Assembly: GCA_000827205.1 (NCBI GenBank)
Contig: KN832564.1
Location: 343,470 to 407,469 of the forward strand
Source: Plicaturopsis crispa FD-325 SS-3
Taxonomy: Eukaryota > Basidiomycota > Agaricomycetes > Amylocorticiales > Amylocorticiaceae
Direction of reading: 5' to 3'
Length of the DNA: 64,000 nucleotides
Numbering within the stretch: the stretch's first letter is position 1; the number at the start of each line of letters is the position of its first letter. A program made the translations under genes and the position numbers. Of this stretch, positions 50,368 through 62,440 are shown in pieces. The notes under the pieces were generated by a model. The model made no database searches. It was not told the DNA's origin and worked only from the letters and a program-made list of their open reading frames with translations.

Positions 50368-52152
50368 ATGCCCGTAGACTTCACATATAGTCTTCCTATG
50401 CCCGTTCCGTCCTCGGAACAACAGTCCCCTATAACGCGGCGCATTCACCGCAATTCTGTAACGCGCTCGCGAACCCCCTCTCCTTCCATTCCTCCCGACT
50501 TCGTCAGCGCCAATCCTGCCCTACGCGCACGCTATGCCACCGGGCCCGTGAAAAGCAGGCAGAAGCGGAACACAACCGCGGACGACATAACGCGCCTGCT
50601 CGACCCGTCATATGCGAACTATTCGTCTCCATCGATTGTCGGAACCCCCTTCGCCCCTGCCAATAGCAACAGCAACGGTACATTCATGTACCTAGACTCT
50701 CAGGGCGACCTGCATGACCCAGACTATAGGCCATTTCCCGTCCTCCGGTCATCGTTCCTCAAGGCTGGGACAAACCGTGCTGCGCACCGACCCAAAGTCA
50801 GCCCTGGCTCATCTTTTGGCGAAGATGACTTGAGCAACGACAACGACAACGACAAGCATCCGCGGGGCCGCCAGTCGGATCGGATCAGAGCCCAGAGACC
50901 ATCCTACATGACGTCCTCTACCGATAATACTGTTCAGGGCGTAACGCCGTCACCCCGGGCGCCTGGGTCGAAAGCGTATTCGTATCTATCTGTGTCAAGC
51001 TCTTACCGCTCCCCATCACCCAACTCACGCTGGTCGGAGACGATACCATCCCTTGTCAATTCCGCCACAGATACCGGGCCTTTCTACAGTGCGTCCCCAC
51101 TGCGTACAGCTGGCCTTCTTCCACCTGCAGGCACCAGGTCGCCTCCGTCCAGTCCTGGATCATGCTTGACCGCGGATGGGACCCCTCTGTCTATGTGTCT
51201 ATCCGAACGCGACGACTTGACCTTCCAACAGCCGGCCGTTTCTCCATCCCTATCCACCCTTACTCCTGCGAGGTCTGATTCTCTCGTTTTCGCTGCCGAG
51301 CGTAACCTTGTTGCCTCCGAGCGTGCATTCGCGGCGCTTTCTTCGCTCTCCGCAGGCAATGCGGGGGACAGGGCGACGGCAAAGCGTGGCAAGGAGATGG
51401 CCAAGAAAGTTCAGACAGGTCTGCGAGACGCTTCGGCAGCGCAGGATAAGGAGGAGAAAGCAACGGCGAAGGAGGAAGATAGGGTTGTCCAACAGGATAT
51501 CAGGGCGATGAAGGTGGATGTGAAGGCCATGGCCAAAGACGACAAGACCGTGGCGAAACAGGAGAGGGCGATGGTGAAGTGCGACAGGGCGGTGGCGAGG
51601 GACGTGGCATCTACGCACAAGGAGGATGCCGCTTTCGCGCAAGGCGGCAAAGCGGTGAGGGACAAAGTGCGGAAGGACGGGAAGAAGGTCGCCAGGAACA
51701 TCGCGAACGCGGCTGGCCATCTCCACCTTGGGCGCTCACAGGACGCAAACCGGGCTCAGCACGTCCAGCTCGAAGCTGCGCAGGAGAACGCTGCCCTCGG
51801 TGTACTAGAGCGTGCAGCGAAGAAGGTGCGGGCAGTACCGCCCCCTGACTCTTCCTCCTCCAAGGCCGGCTGGGCATCCTCCCTCAGCAAGCACTTCCAC
51901 AGCATCAAGGAGGACGACGCCCCGGAACCCTCCATGTTGTCAAGTGGGCACTACGCGAATGAACCTCGCGCGGCTCCCGTTTCACGACACATCTCAGAGA
52001 CGCCGGACGTATCGACGCCCTCCAGCGCTGATCATTCCCGCGTCGCACCGTCACACGATCATTCGCTCCCTCGCCAGTATCGTGCTGTGAAGCAGCGCGT
52101 CCAGTTCATGGCGTTCAGGATGAATAGGCGCGTACGCCAGTCGTCGAGTTAA
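50368..52152 (+). CDS. Intronless gene for a low-complexity, charged helical protein of unknown function
   Basis: A single uninterrupted frame of 594 codons, unusual in this intron-dense window. Residues 1-310 are Ser/Pro-rich and look disordered, with scattered SP/TP sites. Residues about 325-500 form a Lys/Ala/Glu/Asp-rich helix built of loose repeats such as MKVDVKAMAKDDKTVAKQ and RAMVKCDRAVARD, suggesting a long coiled coil or single alpha-helix. The C-terminus is Ser-rich again and ends in basic residues. I recognise no family; coding status rests on frame length and codon use. Confidence 0.6.
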   Translation: MPVDFTYSLPMPVPSSEQQSPITRRIHRNSVTRSRTPSPSIPPDFVSANPALRARYATGPVKSRQKRNTTADDITRLLDPSYANYSSPSIVGTPFAPANSNSNGTFMYLDSQGDLHDPDYRPFPVLRSSFLKAGTNRAAHRPKVSPGSSFGEDDLSNDNDNDKHPRGRQSDRIRAQRPSYMTSSTDNTVQGVTPSPRAPGSKAYSYLSVSSSYRSPSPNSRWSETIPSLVNSATDTGPFYSASPLRTAGLLPPAGTRSPPSSPGSCLTADGTPLSMCLSERDDLTFQQPAVSPSLSTLTPARSDSLVFAAERNLVASERAFAALSSLSAGNAGDRATAKRGKEMAKKVQTGLRDASAAQDKEEKATAKEEDRVVQQDIRAMKVDVKAMAKDDKTVAKQERAMVKCDRAVARDVASTHKEDAAFAQGGKAVRDKVRKDGKKVARNIANAAGHLHLGRSQDANRAQHVQLEAAQENAALGVLERAAKKVRAVPPPDSSSSKAGWASSLSKHFHSIKEDDAPEPSMLSSGHYANEPRAAPVSRHISETPDVSTPSSADHSRVAPSHDHSLPRQYRAVKQRVQFMAFRMNRRVRQSSS

Positions 52153-52566
52153 ACTTCTCGTTCTCGATACTATCCGACTTTTCACGGACACTTGATTCAT
52201 GTTTTTTCTTCTGTCCAGATCTCCTTTCACTGGCATTGGGTTTTACGATTTCCATCGGTTCCTATCATCGGTTCTCATTATCACAAACACTCGATTTGCT
52301 ATCTGTATTTCTGACCATATAACCACTGTATCCAACCATCCACTGACTCCATTTCTCATACAATGTCACTGATACAATTTTATAACTTGCTTCAAGTTAA
52401 ACCACTCAGAGGCTCTGGTCTTGGACGGTTTACTGACGCGCCCACGTGCATTGCCGCGGCGTGTCAGGCTTCTTCCGAGTCCAACGTTTAACTTGGTTCA
52501 AGTCTTCTTCAAGTTTTCGCTCGTACATCCAAGTGCTGAGCGTACATTTATATAGTGGCAAGTACA
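52153..52566. other. Spacer upstream of the FAD protein gene
   Basis: About 410 bp, partly T-rich. It holds the 3' flank of the intronless gene and the promoter of the next gene. No motif is assigned. Confidence 0.45.
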
Positions 52567-54696
52567 ATGAAAGTCGCTGTTATAGGGTCTGGAGTGTCCG
52601 GTCTGGCCTCCACGTGGGTACGTGCCACCTCAGAATGCACGTCCGCTACAGGTTATGCCCACTGAATTATTTCTTGACCAGGTTTTGAACCAGCACAGTG
52701 ACCATGAAGTCCACCTTTACGAGGCAGACTCTCGCCCAGGTGGTCACGCAAACACCGTGCATTTTAAACCACCAGGAAAGCCATCCTCCGCTGAGGGCGT
52801 CGACGTGGATACGTGAGTTTTAAACTTCGTCGAGATGCTTGTAAACATGTCTGCCATTGACACTGCATCATACAGCGGTTTTGTGAGATGATAAACACTT
52901 TTATCTCATCGAGGCTTATCTGTTTGGTTCTAGATCGTTTTTAACCCCAGCACATATCCCAATTTTCTGCGTTTCCTCAAACGATTTCCGTCCATCAAGA
53001 TCCTCCCCACCGAGATGACGTTTAGCGTGTCCAGAGACAACGGGCTGTTCGAATGGGCGGGCAACAATCTATTCACCATATTTTGTCAGCCCACACGACT
53101 CCTAGACCCGGACATGTGGCGACTTATATACGACGTGCTACGGTTCAACGCTTGTGCGCGGAGGCTTGTCATGGGTACGCGCGTTGTGGGATCTCCAGAA
53201 CGCTCAATTGGCGAGTATCTATCCCGCGAGAATTACTCTCGCTCTTTTCGTGATAACTATCTAATCGTGCGTGTCCTAATTTATGCCCTCGTATATCTGT
53301 CAGCTGAGTACTGGCATTCTAGCCCATGACGGCCGCAATATGGAGTACACCAGTGGACAAATGTTTCGATGATTTTCCTGCGGAGACCTTGGTAATCATC
53401 GCGTCAGTCCTCGGTACCTCCTTGCTCACAAGATCCATACTCGTAGATTCGCTTCATGAACAATCACCATTTACTACAAGTTACAGGGAAACCGTCGTGG
53501 CTGACTCTACAGGGTGGAAGGTACCGCAAGGGTCAGCGTAATTTTATGAGGCAAAGCCGCTAATATAGTCTCAGTCGCGTCTACGTCGACAGTATACTGT
53601 CGCAGCTACCGAAGGGCAACTTGCACCTTTCAACACCTGTCACGGCTGTCTCGACCAAGCCCGACGGTTCACGCCAAGTCGAGCTCACGACCGCGGACGG
53701 CCAGACGTCGATATACGACCATGTCATTATGGCTTGCCATTCTGATACCACACTTTCTATACTGAAAGCCGGCGAAGGACTGACCGCGGACGAACAAGAT
53801 GTACTCGGCAGCTTCAGCTGGAACCAGAACAGCGCTGTCCTTCATTCCGATGTCAAGGTATATCTCTCAGAGCTTTTACGTCGTCATTGGTATATCTGAT
53901 TCGTGTTGCATCATGCCCCTCATAGCTTCTTCCCCGCCGCCGAATAGCATGGGCATGCTGGAATTATCTCTCGACTTCAGGCGTCGATGCACAAGGCAAA
54001 CACAAGGCTAACGCAGATACAGTTGCACTGTGGGTAACGGTTCACTCTCCTCGAACATCCGCACATGGGCTCACCGTATACACCGCAGGACATGTAAGCA
54101 CCTCCAACTGACCGTCGATGTATCTCCCAGATCCTAAGGCATATTGGCGGGCAGACTCGATGAACATCCTACAGCACATACCTGAAAAGAAGTACGGGCA
54201 CGTCCTCGTTACCCTCAATCCGCCGGAGCAGCCCGACGAGAAAACCGTGGTCGGCCGGTACCGCTATGAGCACCCCGTTCTTGACGCACAGGTAACCCCT
54301 CTCGTCGCAGAATTATCCCACTCGTGACTCACGCCTGCGAAGGCCATACGTGCACAGGAGCGAATGCACCTCATTCAAGGCAAACGGGGCATATCATTCG
54401 CAGGAGCGTGGCTGCGCTATGGCTTCCACGAAGACGGCTTTACATCCGGCATGCGTGCCGTCGCAGACCACATCCCTGACATCAAGCTGCCATTCGAGAT
54501 CGAAGACCCCGACCGCGACCCGGCCCCGTTATGGATCGCACCCGCATTCGACGCATTTGAGTCCTCCGGCCTCCGCGCCCTCGTCGGTGTAGTCCTGTCG
54601 TTCGTGCTCGCCATCCTCCGCACGGTCCTCAGTTATGTTGGATTTGACTTCAGCCACATCGAGGCGCATGTAGATGCAAAGACGAAGATGGATTGA
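52567..54696 (+). CDS. FAD/NAD(P)-binding flavoprotein of the COG2907 amine-oxidase-like group
   Basis: Predicted FAD-dependent oxidoreductase of unknown substrate, in bacteria often next to lipid-modifying genes. The start is MKVAVIGSGVSGLAS, a clean Rossmann FAD site, then VHLYEADSRPGGHANT (an 'ERxxRxGG'-type motif) and VDVDTGFIVFNPSTYPNF. A 7-nt exon (52876-52882) between introns supplies TGF. Later blocks are PMTAAIWSTP, GKPSWLTLQGGSRVYVD, NQNSAVLHSD, RRRIAWACWNY and GKRGISFAGAWLRYGFHEDG, all typical. A hydrophobic stretch near the C-terminus (ALVGVVLSFVLAILRTVL) may sit in a membrane. The intron near 54000-54140 is not resolved; the rest is in phase. Confidence 0.82.
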
Positions 54697-54930
54697 GTAA
54701 CGAGTTACATGCTATGATACGATATATACGTGCTACAATTTGGACCAAATTGATTAAAGGATACATGCTAGGAGCGGCGAAACACCGATAGATGGATGGA
54801 TGAACCGAGCCCTCCGTTTGACTCGGTACTGTATAGATGTTGAATGAACATCCTGGCGGGTTATCACGCGCAAGACACCCCGTCGAAGGGTGGGCGCGGT
54901 ACAGCGGCGCAGTGCATAGGCACTAGCCTT

Positions 54931-57781
54931 CTACCGTGGCGATCGCGGGAGTTCAAAGGTGACTCTGTTCCTCGGCGACTCTGGGCCCTCGTCCGTCTCG
55001 GTGCCCAGCGAGTCAGACCGGAATAGAGAGATGCGAGGCGTGTTCGTGCCACTTCCCGGACGACCCTCATCCGCAAACCGCACCGAGCGCGTCGGTGACG
55101 TCTCTCGAGAGCGGAGCAGTCCCAGACGCGGGTTCCTGGCAGAGGAAACGCTCGCTGACCGAGACGCCTGCGGTTCGGCCTCCGGACCCCGAGCGTCATC
55201 TTCCTCGTCAGAGAGGGCATCGTCGATGGCGAAGTCCTGAGTTGCAGTGGACGGATGCCTCCCATGGCCTAAGACGCCTCTGCGTATAGAGTAGCGCCGT
55301 CGGCTTCGACGAGGCACGGGAGGTGCAGGTCTGGTGGCCTTCAGAGACGGTGGTTTGGTCTTCGGCGATTTTGAGCGTGTTCGAGGGGCACTCGACGATT
55401 CGCCGTTGTCCGAGGCCCAGCCCTCTTCATCCTCTTCGTGGCTGGGCTGCGGTGCGATCACATGCTTGGCTTTCTCTTCGATGTCCTTGACATCGTGATG
55501 CACCGTTTCCTCCGCCTTTTTCACATCATGTCCGAGCTCGTGCGGCGCGTGTGTCAGCTGGTGTAGATGCTCCGAAAGGCTTTTGTGCACAGCTTCTTGC
55601 TTGCCACGGAAAGTCGACGATAATTCCTCGCCCTCGGGTGCATAGGCGTTCCTGACGACCTCGACTTCGACCTTAATCGAGAGTTAGCGAGCGTATCATG
55701 GAGAATAGATAGTACAGTTTACCTCCTCTCCTGGTCCTGCTCGGCGCTCAACGATTCTATGAGGTCCCTCCTTCCATTCCTGGACCGTGTTCGTCCCATC
55801 CGGGGGATTCTCTTCCTTCTGTGACTCCGGGACAGCATCCTCCGCAACCTTCTCTACGTGCGAATGACCATCTTCTTCCTCCACCCTTGTCAAATCAGTC
55901 TGCCTTGGCGAGCTGCCGCTAGAATCGCTTGCTTGCTGACTCGCAAGCGCGAGCTTCTCGTCCGGCGTGAGGTCGCCGCGCTCCATATCGCTGTCGCGGT
56001 TGATAACGATGTCTTGGCCCCGCTCGATATGCCGTGCTTGGTTCGTCCAGTCCGCCGCGGGTTCGTGACGGGACCAGGTGCGAGACACGGAATGTACACG
56101 TCGTCCGAGGGAGAAGAACGGAATGGAAAGGCCGTGAATCGTGATAGAGCAGAGCACCATGAATGCGACAATGGGCTGGATAGTGGCGTGGAGCATTTGC
56201 TCTTGGTTAGCTGGAGGATCTTCTGCTTTCTGCAGTTTCTCTGCGGCGAGTGTAGAGATAAATACAGCGCCTGGGAGGGTGTTAGCTGTTATGAACGAGA
56301 GGACAAGTCGACCGTGCTCACCAATTCCAATTGGACCAAAGTGACCGCTAAACACGGCTTCGCGAAATGTCTTCACATCTGGGATCCATCTGTAGAGCGC
56401 AATCATGATAGGCAGTCGACGCAGTAGAAGGACCAGAATGGCAATGACGATTAGCCGCCACACCGTCAGCGTCAATTCCGGGTCTTGGAAATCCGAGAAG
56501 GGCATCCATGCGCCTACGAACACGAAGGCGGCGACGTTGAACAAGAGATCGATCACCGAACTGAATACCGACTCCTCGGTCTGGCGATTGAAGAAACCGT
56601 CCCAGGCGAACGCGGTGCCACACGAGAATGCCGCCAGTAAATCGTCGGAGCCGAGCATGGTACAGACGCCGATGGTTAACAGGGCGAGGGAGAGATACTG
56701 CGCGACATAGGACTGTCGGTCGATGAGGTCCTTACGCTCGCAGAATTTCATCAGGTGTCGGAAACCGAATCCTATGAGCGAGCCGACAACGGTGCCCAAA
56801 ACGACCTGATCTGTTTCACAATCGTTCAGTCATAAACGTGAAATCGGTCGTCCGTATATCATTGTACTCACAAAGCCAGAGAAGGAGGAACCAGTCTCGA
56901 ATTGCGTGTCCAGTATTCGGTTTGTCGACGATCAAGTAAAGCGCGAGGTACAGAAACGGGAATGCAGCCCCGTCATTGCACCCGGATTCCGCAGCAAGCA
57001 GATGCCGCAAGTGGGCTGGCACATGTTTGTCGGCGTACCTTCCACCTACCACGGCGGCGGCAAGAATAGGATCCGTTGGCGTCAAGCATGCAGCCACAGC
57101 GAGGCTCGAAAGAAAATTTAGCCCTGGGATGAGGCCATAAATGAGACCAGCGGAGACAAACCAACCCTAGACAACAAAACATCAGCTAGACGCGCTTTAC
57201 ATATGCCGGGAGTACACACCCAAGTCATGACGGGGACAAGGAGGAACATCAGGCTCTTCCAGTGTCGTGCCATGTACGCCTTGGGCAATTCCACCCCTAT
57301 CGCAAACACGCCGATTGCGAGCACTACACGGCTGAACTCGAGGGTAATTGTGTTTGTCACGTCCTCGGAGCTACCACCCCAGCCTCTGGGATTGAATATG
57401 TTGGCGCCATACGGGCCTGAGATGTATTCATTAGCAAGCCATGCAATATTTCACGCCAAGACGGACGTACCAATGATCACACCAAATAGGAAGGCCCAAC
57501 ATGCTTCACCAATATACAGCTAGGAATGGGAGGTAAGCAGTCCGTACACGATACCGCGGGATAGGCGCGCACCTTTTCACGAATGAACAGCGAGAACATG
57601 CCGAACTTTCTCGCGTTCAGCATTCATAAGACGCTCCACAATTTCGACGATAACTCACTAATACGACGAAGCCTCCGAGACAGGCGTAAGCGACATGAGG
57701 TATAGACGCATCGAACTGTCCGTAAGTGAAGACGTGCTCGCATTGAAAGCAACGGGAGCGACTTACTGGAACGAAAGTCAT
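54931..57781 (-). CDS. nha1: Plasma-membrane Na+(K+)/H+ antiporter, Nha1/Sod2 type (CPA1)
   Basis: Exports Na+ or K+ in exchange for protons, for salt and pH tolerance. It starts MTFVP at 57781 and continues FDASIPHVAYACLGGFVVL; the next helices include GEACWAFLFGVIIGPYGANIF, LVPVMTWGWFVSAGLIYGLIPGL, and the key pore motif LTPTDPILAAAVVGG. AESGCNDGAAFPFLYLALY carries the ND pair of electrogenic antiporters. A long hydrophilic C-terminal tail of some 350 residues follows, rich in E, H, S and R and spliced once near 55720; it ends in Ser/Pro-rich sequence (TFELPRSPR) at 54931. Such tails regulate the yeast protein. About eight short introns interrupt the gene. Confidence 0.92.
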
Positions 57782-58090
57782 TGCCGTGTGCAGGTCGTGG
57801 TCCTTTGTCCGCTTCCTGTGGCGATTATATCGTAAGGTTGGCGGCTACCGCCAGCACCGTTCGTTAACCTGGACAGACGAAAGAAAGAACAGGAACAAGG
57901 AAGGAAAAGCCAGGCAAGGTCGTGAACGGAGATGAGGGTAGTTGATAAGAAGAGAAAAGGACTTGGAGGAGAGTGATGAAAGTTCCTGCCCAGGAATTAC
58001 AAACGGTGCCGAGGCGATTGACGACATTTTATGGACAGGGGCCTTTTTTCAGAGTTCTCCGTCGACCGCAGCGACTTGGCAGCGACCGCC
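57782..58090. promoter_or_regulatory. Divergent promoter region upstream of nha1
   Basis: 309 bp between the nha1 ATG (-) and the ATG of the small predicted gene at 58091 (+). A GA-rich run at about 57880-57970 is notable. No factor site is assigned. Confidence 0.35.
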
Positions 58091-58671
58091 ATGTCCTCGC
58101 CTCTTCCTCCGCTTCATGTTCGCCTTGCCTCTGCCGCATTTTCTGATGCAGTCTCGTGTATAGAGCTACTGCATGCAGGCCATGAAGCTCTCGTAAATGG
58201 TAAGTAGCATTGCGATCCTAATTTTCTTACTTACTCTCCGGAATACCGGGACCGCTGCGGTACCACACGCATTGGCACCCCGCGGCCGCCACCGGAGGCT
58301 TGGCCTTGCCAAAACGCTTTCAAGCTGCTTTCCCCTGACCACATATACTACCTTGGCACTATGGCATGTCTCTCTGCACCTGTCCTGCACCCGCCGCCAT
58401 GAGTGCGCGGATAGAGAGGACGAATAGCGATCTTGGCGCACTCGTGATAACGCTACTCCACTTCTCGCGAGCTCCGTCCTGGGAAGCGCCCTATCTCGAA
58501 CTTCTCTTGCAATCTCCGCTTCTTCGCCGTGTTACACCGTCGACCGCCTCGACGAGGCTTGCGAACGGGACGCTCTGCTCGACACTAGGCGCCGGAGGGT
58601 TTGCCTTACCCTGGGCGTGCCAGCGACGGTCGGCAATAGAGTACTATCAGCTCATCAGCTCTCGTATCTGA
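58091..58671 (+). CDS. Small predicted protein, unknown function
   Basis: Proposed exons 58091-58199 and 58415-58671, joined in phase, giving 121 aa. Exon 1 reads MSSPLPPLHVRLASAAFSDA with LLHAGHEALVN; exon 2 reads RTNSDLGALVITLLHFSRAP, then helical Leu-rich sequence ending QLISSRI. The intron (215 bp) is longer than usual here, which weakens the model. No family is recognised. Confidence 0.35.
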
Positions 58672-59031
58672 TGCTGGTAACACAGGGTCCTCACTGCAGC
58701 CCTGCATGTGGGAAGACATAGAGGAGAGGTCGCTTTCTAACTCGCAGATAAGTCCAACGAGTCCAAAGTCATCCTCTTCATCGTATAGGCAATCAAGGTA
58801 CAAGCTCAAGGCGCTCGCTGCATGCCGTTTTGACGAGACGAGATTTCATAAGTATATATATAGGTAGCAATGCGGGGAAGAATACACAGATGGTAAACAG
58901 AGTAAAGAGGACAGCTACAGACCAGTGTTCGTGGGTATATATCGGTACATCGTGAGCGTGTCGTGATCGGCAGGAGGCAACGCGAGGAAACAGCCGTAGC
59001 AGTGGCGTTGAAAACAGGCAATGCAGCAGCA
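58672..59031. other. Convergent intergenic region
   Basis: About 360 bp downstream of the small predicted gene and of the RING-finger gene. A minus frame at 59032-58793 contains a hydrophobic run (SVAVLFTLFTICVFFPALLPIYILM) directly after the RING gene stop in a different frame. It could be an alternative spliced end of that gene, but I found no good splice joining them. Confidence 0.35.
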
Positions 59032-60440
59032 CTATGAGGGCGAAAGCAAGACAAGCAGCACAAGCGCGAGGCCTGCCATGCTCAACAACCTTCCCATCTC
59101 CTCAGCAACGTTCGAGGACGACAGCAATGCATCGAGCGGCGGTGCAGATCTGGGTGGGGGTTCGGTTTTGAACGAGACGCGCGGCTTCTGCGTGAGCGTG
59201 GGCGCTCGTTTGGGGGAGGTTAATCCGGGAGACGCCAGCGAGATGGTGTCTGTGTTTAGAGAGCAGTTCTCTCCGCAGGACGGACAGCGCCCGTCAGACG
59301 CTGGGCCTGTGAGCCACTAGCCACGAAAGGCGTCAGCAAATGCACGCTGATAAGGTGAAGGGTTAGATGAACCGAATAGGGACTTACGTCGGATAGATGC
59401 TCGTGACAAAAGATATCGCCACAACACTTTGTTCTTGCAGGCTTAAGCGCTGGGTCGAAACTGCGATAGGTAGCTCGTTAGAACACCGCACATTGGATCG
59501 CGTACATATAACAGTTAACACTCACCAAATTCCGCAGTCTCGATCACCAGCATCTTTCATTATGCTCTTAGGTCTACTCAATGGCGTGACGGAGCGGCGC
59601 CACCCAGACACGTCGAAGTAGGACCACGTCTCGGACTCTCGCTCTCCAAATTTACTTGACAGTGGCGAGGACGATTTCGCTTGCGCTGAGATGCGCGACG
59701 GCACGGCCGTATTGACTGCGAGCCCCGAGCGCGCCCAGTCGTCCGACGGCGCGTCCGAAAGGGCGGGGGACAGAATCGACGAGGGCGATTCCGCACCAAG
59801 GTTCATGAACGGTGACTCGCATTCTGGGGTCTCAGAGATGCTCCCTAGACGCAGCCGGGGAAGATACGAGATGCGACGTGAGAAGGATGGAGAGCGCATG
59901 AGTGAAGCTAGGAGAAGGTACCTCCGTGTAACGACCAGGCAGCTTTGCTATTTGTCCTGGCAGCCGGGAACAAGAGAGCTGAATTGGGGGCCAGTTTCGG
60001 CTGAGGGCTAAATATCATGGTGCTGCTGGATGATGTGGAAGAGGCAGAGACAATAGAGGGAGAAGAGGTAGAGCCAACGACGGTTTCGTTAGGAGAATAA
60101 GGAGATATACACGTGGCGGCATCCGAGCCCCGACAATACGCCTGCATTATCATGTGAGACGAGGGTCGAGGTTATCATATGCAAGAACTGACCTCGGGGT
60201 CTGCGTTATCGTCTCGAAACGGCTCTTGCATGCGTGCGCCTCGGAGGCGAGAGGCATCCGTGGGGATGACAAGGGGAGTTAGAAGAGGCCTCTCGGCGGA
60301 GTAGGTCCAGTCGGGCGGTGGTGGCATTGCATTTGCCTCCGTGACATACATTTCTTCAGTTGGCCCTGCGCAAGAGTTAGACGAAAAAAAATGTGTGTAT
60401 GAGCAGTGGACTCACCCGTAACGAAAATCGAGTATTCCAT
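59032..60440 (-). CDS. RING-finger protein with hydrophobic C-terminus
   Basis: Likely E3 ubiquitin ligase anchored by its tail. It starts MEYSIFVTGPTEEMYVTEAN at 60440; several introns follow. The middle is Ser/Pro-rich and disordered. Near residues 280-320, across two splice joins, it reads CGICFDPALKPARTKCCGD, then IFCHEHLSDWLTGPASDGRCPSCG, a cross-brace pattern of paired Cys/His as in RING domains common in mushrooms. The protein ends with Val/Leu-rich ALVLLVLL close to the stop at 59032, suitable as a tail anchor. Substrate unknown. Confidence 0.65.
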
Positions 60441-61373
60441 TGAGTGTTGTTGAAGCGCCGTCGAGTGTGAGGGTCAGTTGACGAGAAGACGATCGGTGCA
60501 GGTCTCTTTATACAGAAGACGCGCGCACTGTATCAAGGTTTTTGACGTGGCATGCTGGCGCTGCGTCATGCGCGCTCGAAGGGTTCGGCTGCTCTCGGAG
60601 CGCCTAGAGCTCCCATTTGACAGGGCTAGCTCCTCCATCTGCCACATAGTGGTGACATCCAATCTTGGACAGGCTTCGGGGGAGGAAAGCGTGTTATCGA
60701 GCAGGGAAGTGTGCTGACCCGACGGGGTGACAGCGCAACGCTGGATTATACATTCGAGAAGCAAAGGACGATGAGTTGGCATGTAGGCTCCGATGGAGGG
60801 TCAAATGGAGGATGACCGAAATGTAGTCGCTCCGTAGGTCCGGGGAAAGCGTAGTGGGGCCGCCTCATGTGGCCAGAAGACACTGGGCTTCGAGGAGCAG
60901 ATCAGGCGCATATGAGACATTGTATCTCCCAAGTTCTGGGCTCGTCCTGGGCGCGTGAGGAGGTCCAATGGGATGCGGCCGTCTTCAATATCCTCGTGGC
61001 GTGATGACAATCGAAATGCGGGGAAACTGCTGGTCGACTTGCAGATGGATAGAAAAATTGGTGGAGGTGTTACTGAATGTTGTGTGCTGCGAAAACTGCA
61101 TACTAGATAGCACAGGGTAGCAAAGGCAAAAAACCGTTGAAGGCAAACGACAAATCCAAAGGAAACTTGAATCAGACGATACGCTCGCTGTTCATTATGG
61201 CCGGTCATTTGTCCTTATATGGAGCCCCCCCCGGCGCCGAAATGCCCCCGAAATAGACATATGGACCAAACTCCGCGGCCCGAGTCTTCTGTCGACTTTC
61301 TCCAGCTCAAGGTGGCGGTTCGTTGATACAGACGTCCTATTGCTCAAATCTCTCTAGGTTTTGGAATGCTATC
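60441..61373. other. Divergent intergenic region
   Basis: About 930 bp between the RING-finger gene (-) and the DUF5745 gene (+). Two minus frames (61208-60801 and 60782-60474) lie in the same frame but are split by a stop and lack any motif. No gene is called. Confidence 0.45.
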
Positions 61374-62440
61374 ATGGCGGATGTTACCCTCGTAGATTCC
61401 CTCAATTTGCTGCTCGTTGCTCTCCATCTACCGATCGAACTTGAATCGCCGCAGGACCTAACTCCATCTCTTCTCATTGCTCTGCTCGAGTCTCTTCTGC
61501 GCACCCGCTTGCCCCTTCCGTTCCCCAGGTCGTCATTGCTCCCCACAAGATCCGGCACCAGCGAAAATGACAACGCCGTCGATGCGATCAAAATCTTCCT
61601 CGGCGTCCTTGAGCACGACGTCATACGCACAGATGTCGGCCTCAGCGCCGTAGATCCACGCACCCTCGCTCGCGGCGGCTGGGACGAAGTCGTCTTCGTC
61701 GGCGAGTTGCTGTGCTGGTTTGCCCAAAGTATCGGCATACTCGATGACGGTGGCGTCGAGACGCCACTCCCGGAGCTCTCAACGCGGCAGAGATCGCCAA
61801 CGGTAGCGTCTACAGCATCGGGGAGTGCGACGAGCGTGCACTCCAGTCTGTCTGTTCACGGGATAGAGAAGTCCATGTACACGCACTCCAGCGCCGACAC
61901 GAGTATACCTTCGTTCTTGCTCGGTGGCTCGGATTCCTCTGTGGATGATTCTGCTATGATCATGTCTACTCGCACTGTCACCCCGCCGCTTACGCGCCCG
62001 CCGGGTCCTCGCTGCATCCATGAGATAGACATCTCCCTAAATGCGTATCGGAATGAGCCTGAGGATTTTGGTGAGGATGAGCACGTTGACGATACTTCGT
62101 ATTGCACCTGTGATGCCCACGCACCTGTCCCCTTCCCTGTGAGGCGCGCAGGCTGGATCAGTCCCGTAGACGTGGAGCGCGAAGTAGAGTCGTTTGAGAC
62201 GTCTAGGTCGTTCTCTGTGATCTCTGAGCCACGCTCGGTACGTCCATCATGCCAATCTTTGTCTATGTGTCCTTACAGCATCCATATCAGAGTCGAAAGT
62301 CTCGAACGCCGTCGTCCAATGCAACGACAAAGCAAAAACACATCATAACGCGGCATACATCACCTACACAACACACGCTTGCCCTATTGGCAGAACGTGC
62401 TCGACTGCTTGACGAGCTCGCACAGCTACGGCGACGGTAA
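61374..62440 (+). CDS. DUF5745-domain protein
   Basis: Exons 61374-62237 and 62279-62440; 341 aa. The N-terminal half is a helical domain, VDSLNLLLVALHLPIELESP, DLTPSLLIALLESLLRTRLP, DAIKIFLGVLEHDVI, WDEVVFVGELLCW, which I recall as DUF5745 of basidiomycetes. The middle is Ser/Thr-rich. The C-terminal exon ends with a helix (TSPTQHTLALLAERARLLDELAQLRRR) that looks like a short coiled coil. Function unknown to me. Confidence 0.65.

Noticed and set aside
60474-61208. Two minus frames possibly forming one gene upstream of the RING-finger gene
   Set aside because: They are separated by an in-frame stop, lack motifs and lie in the divergent promoter region.
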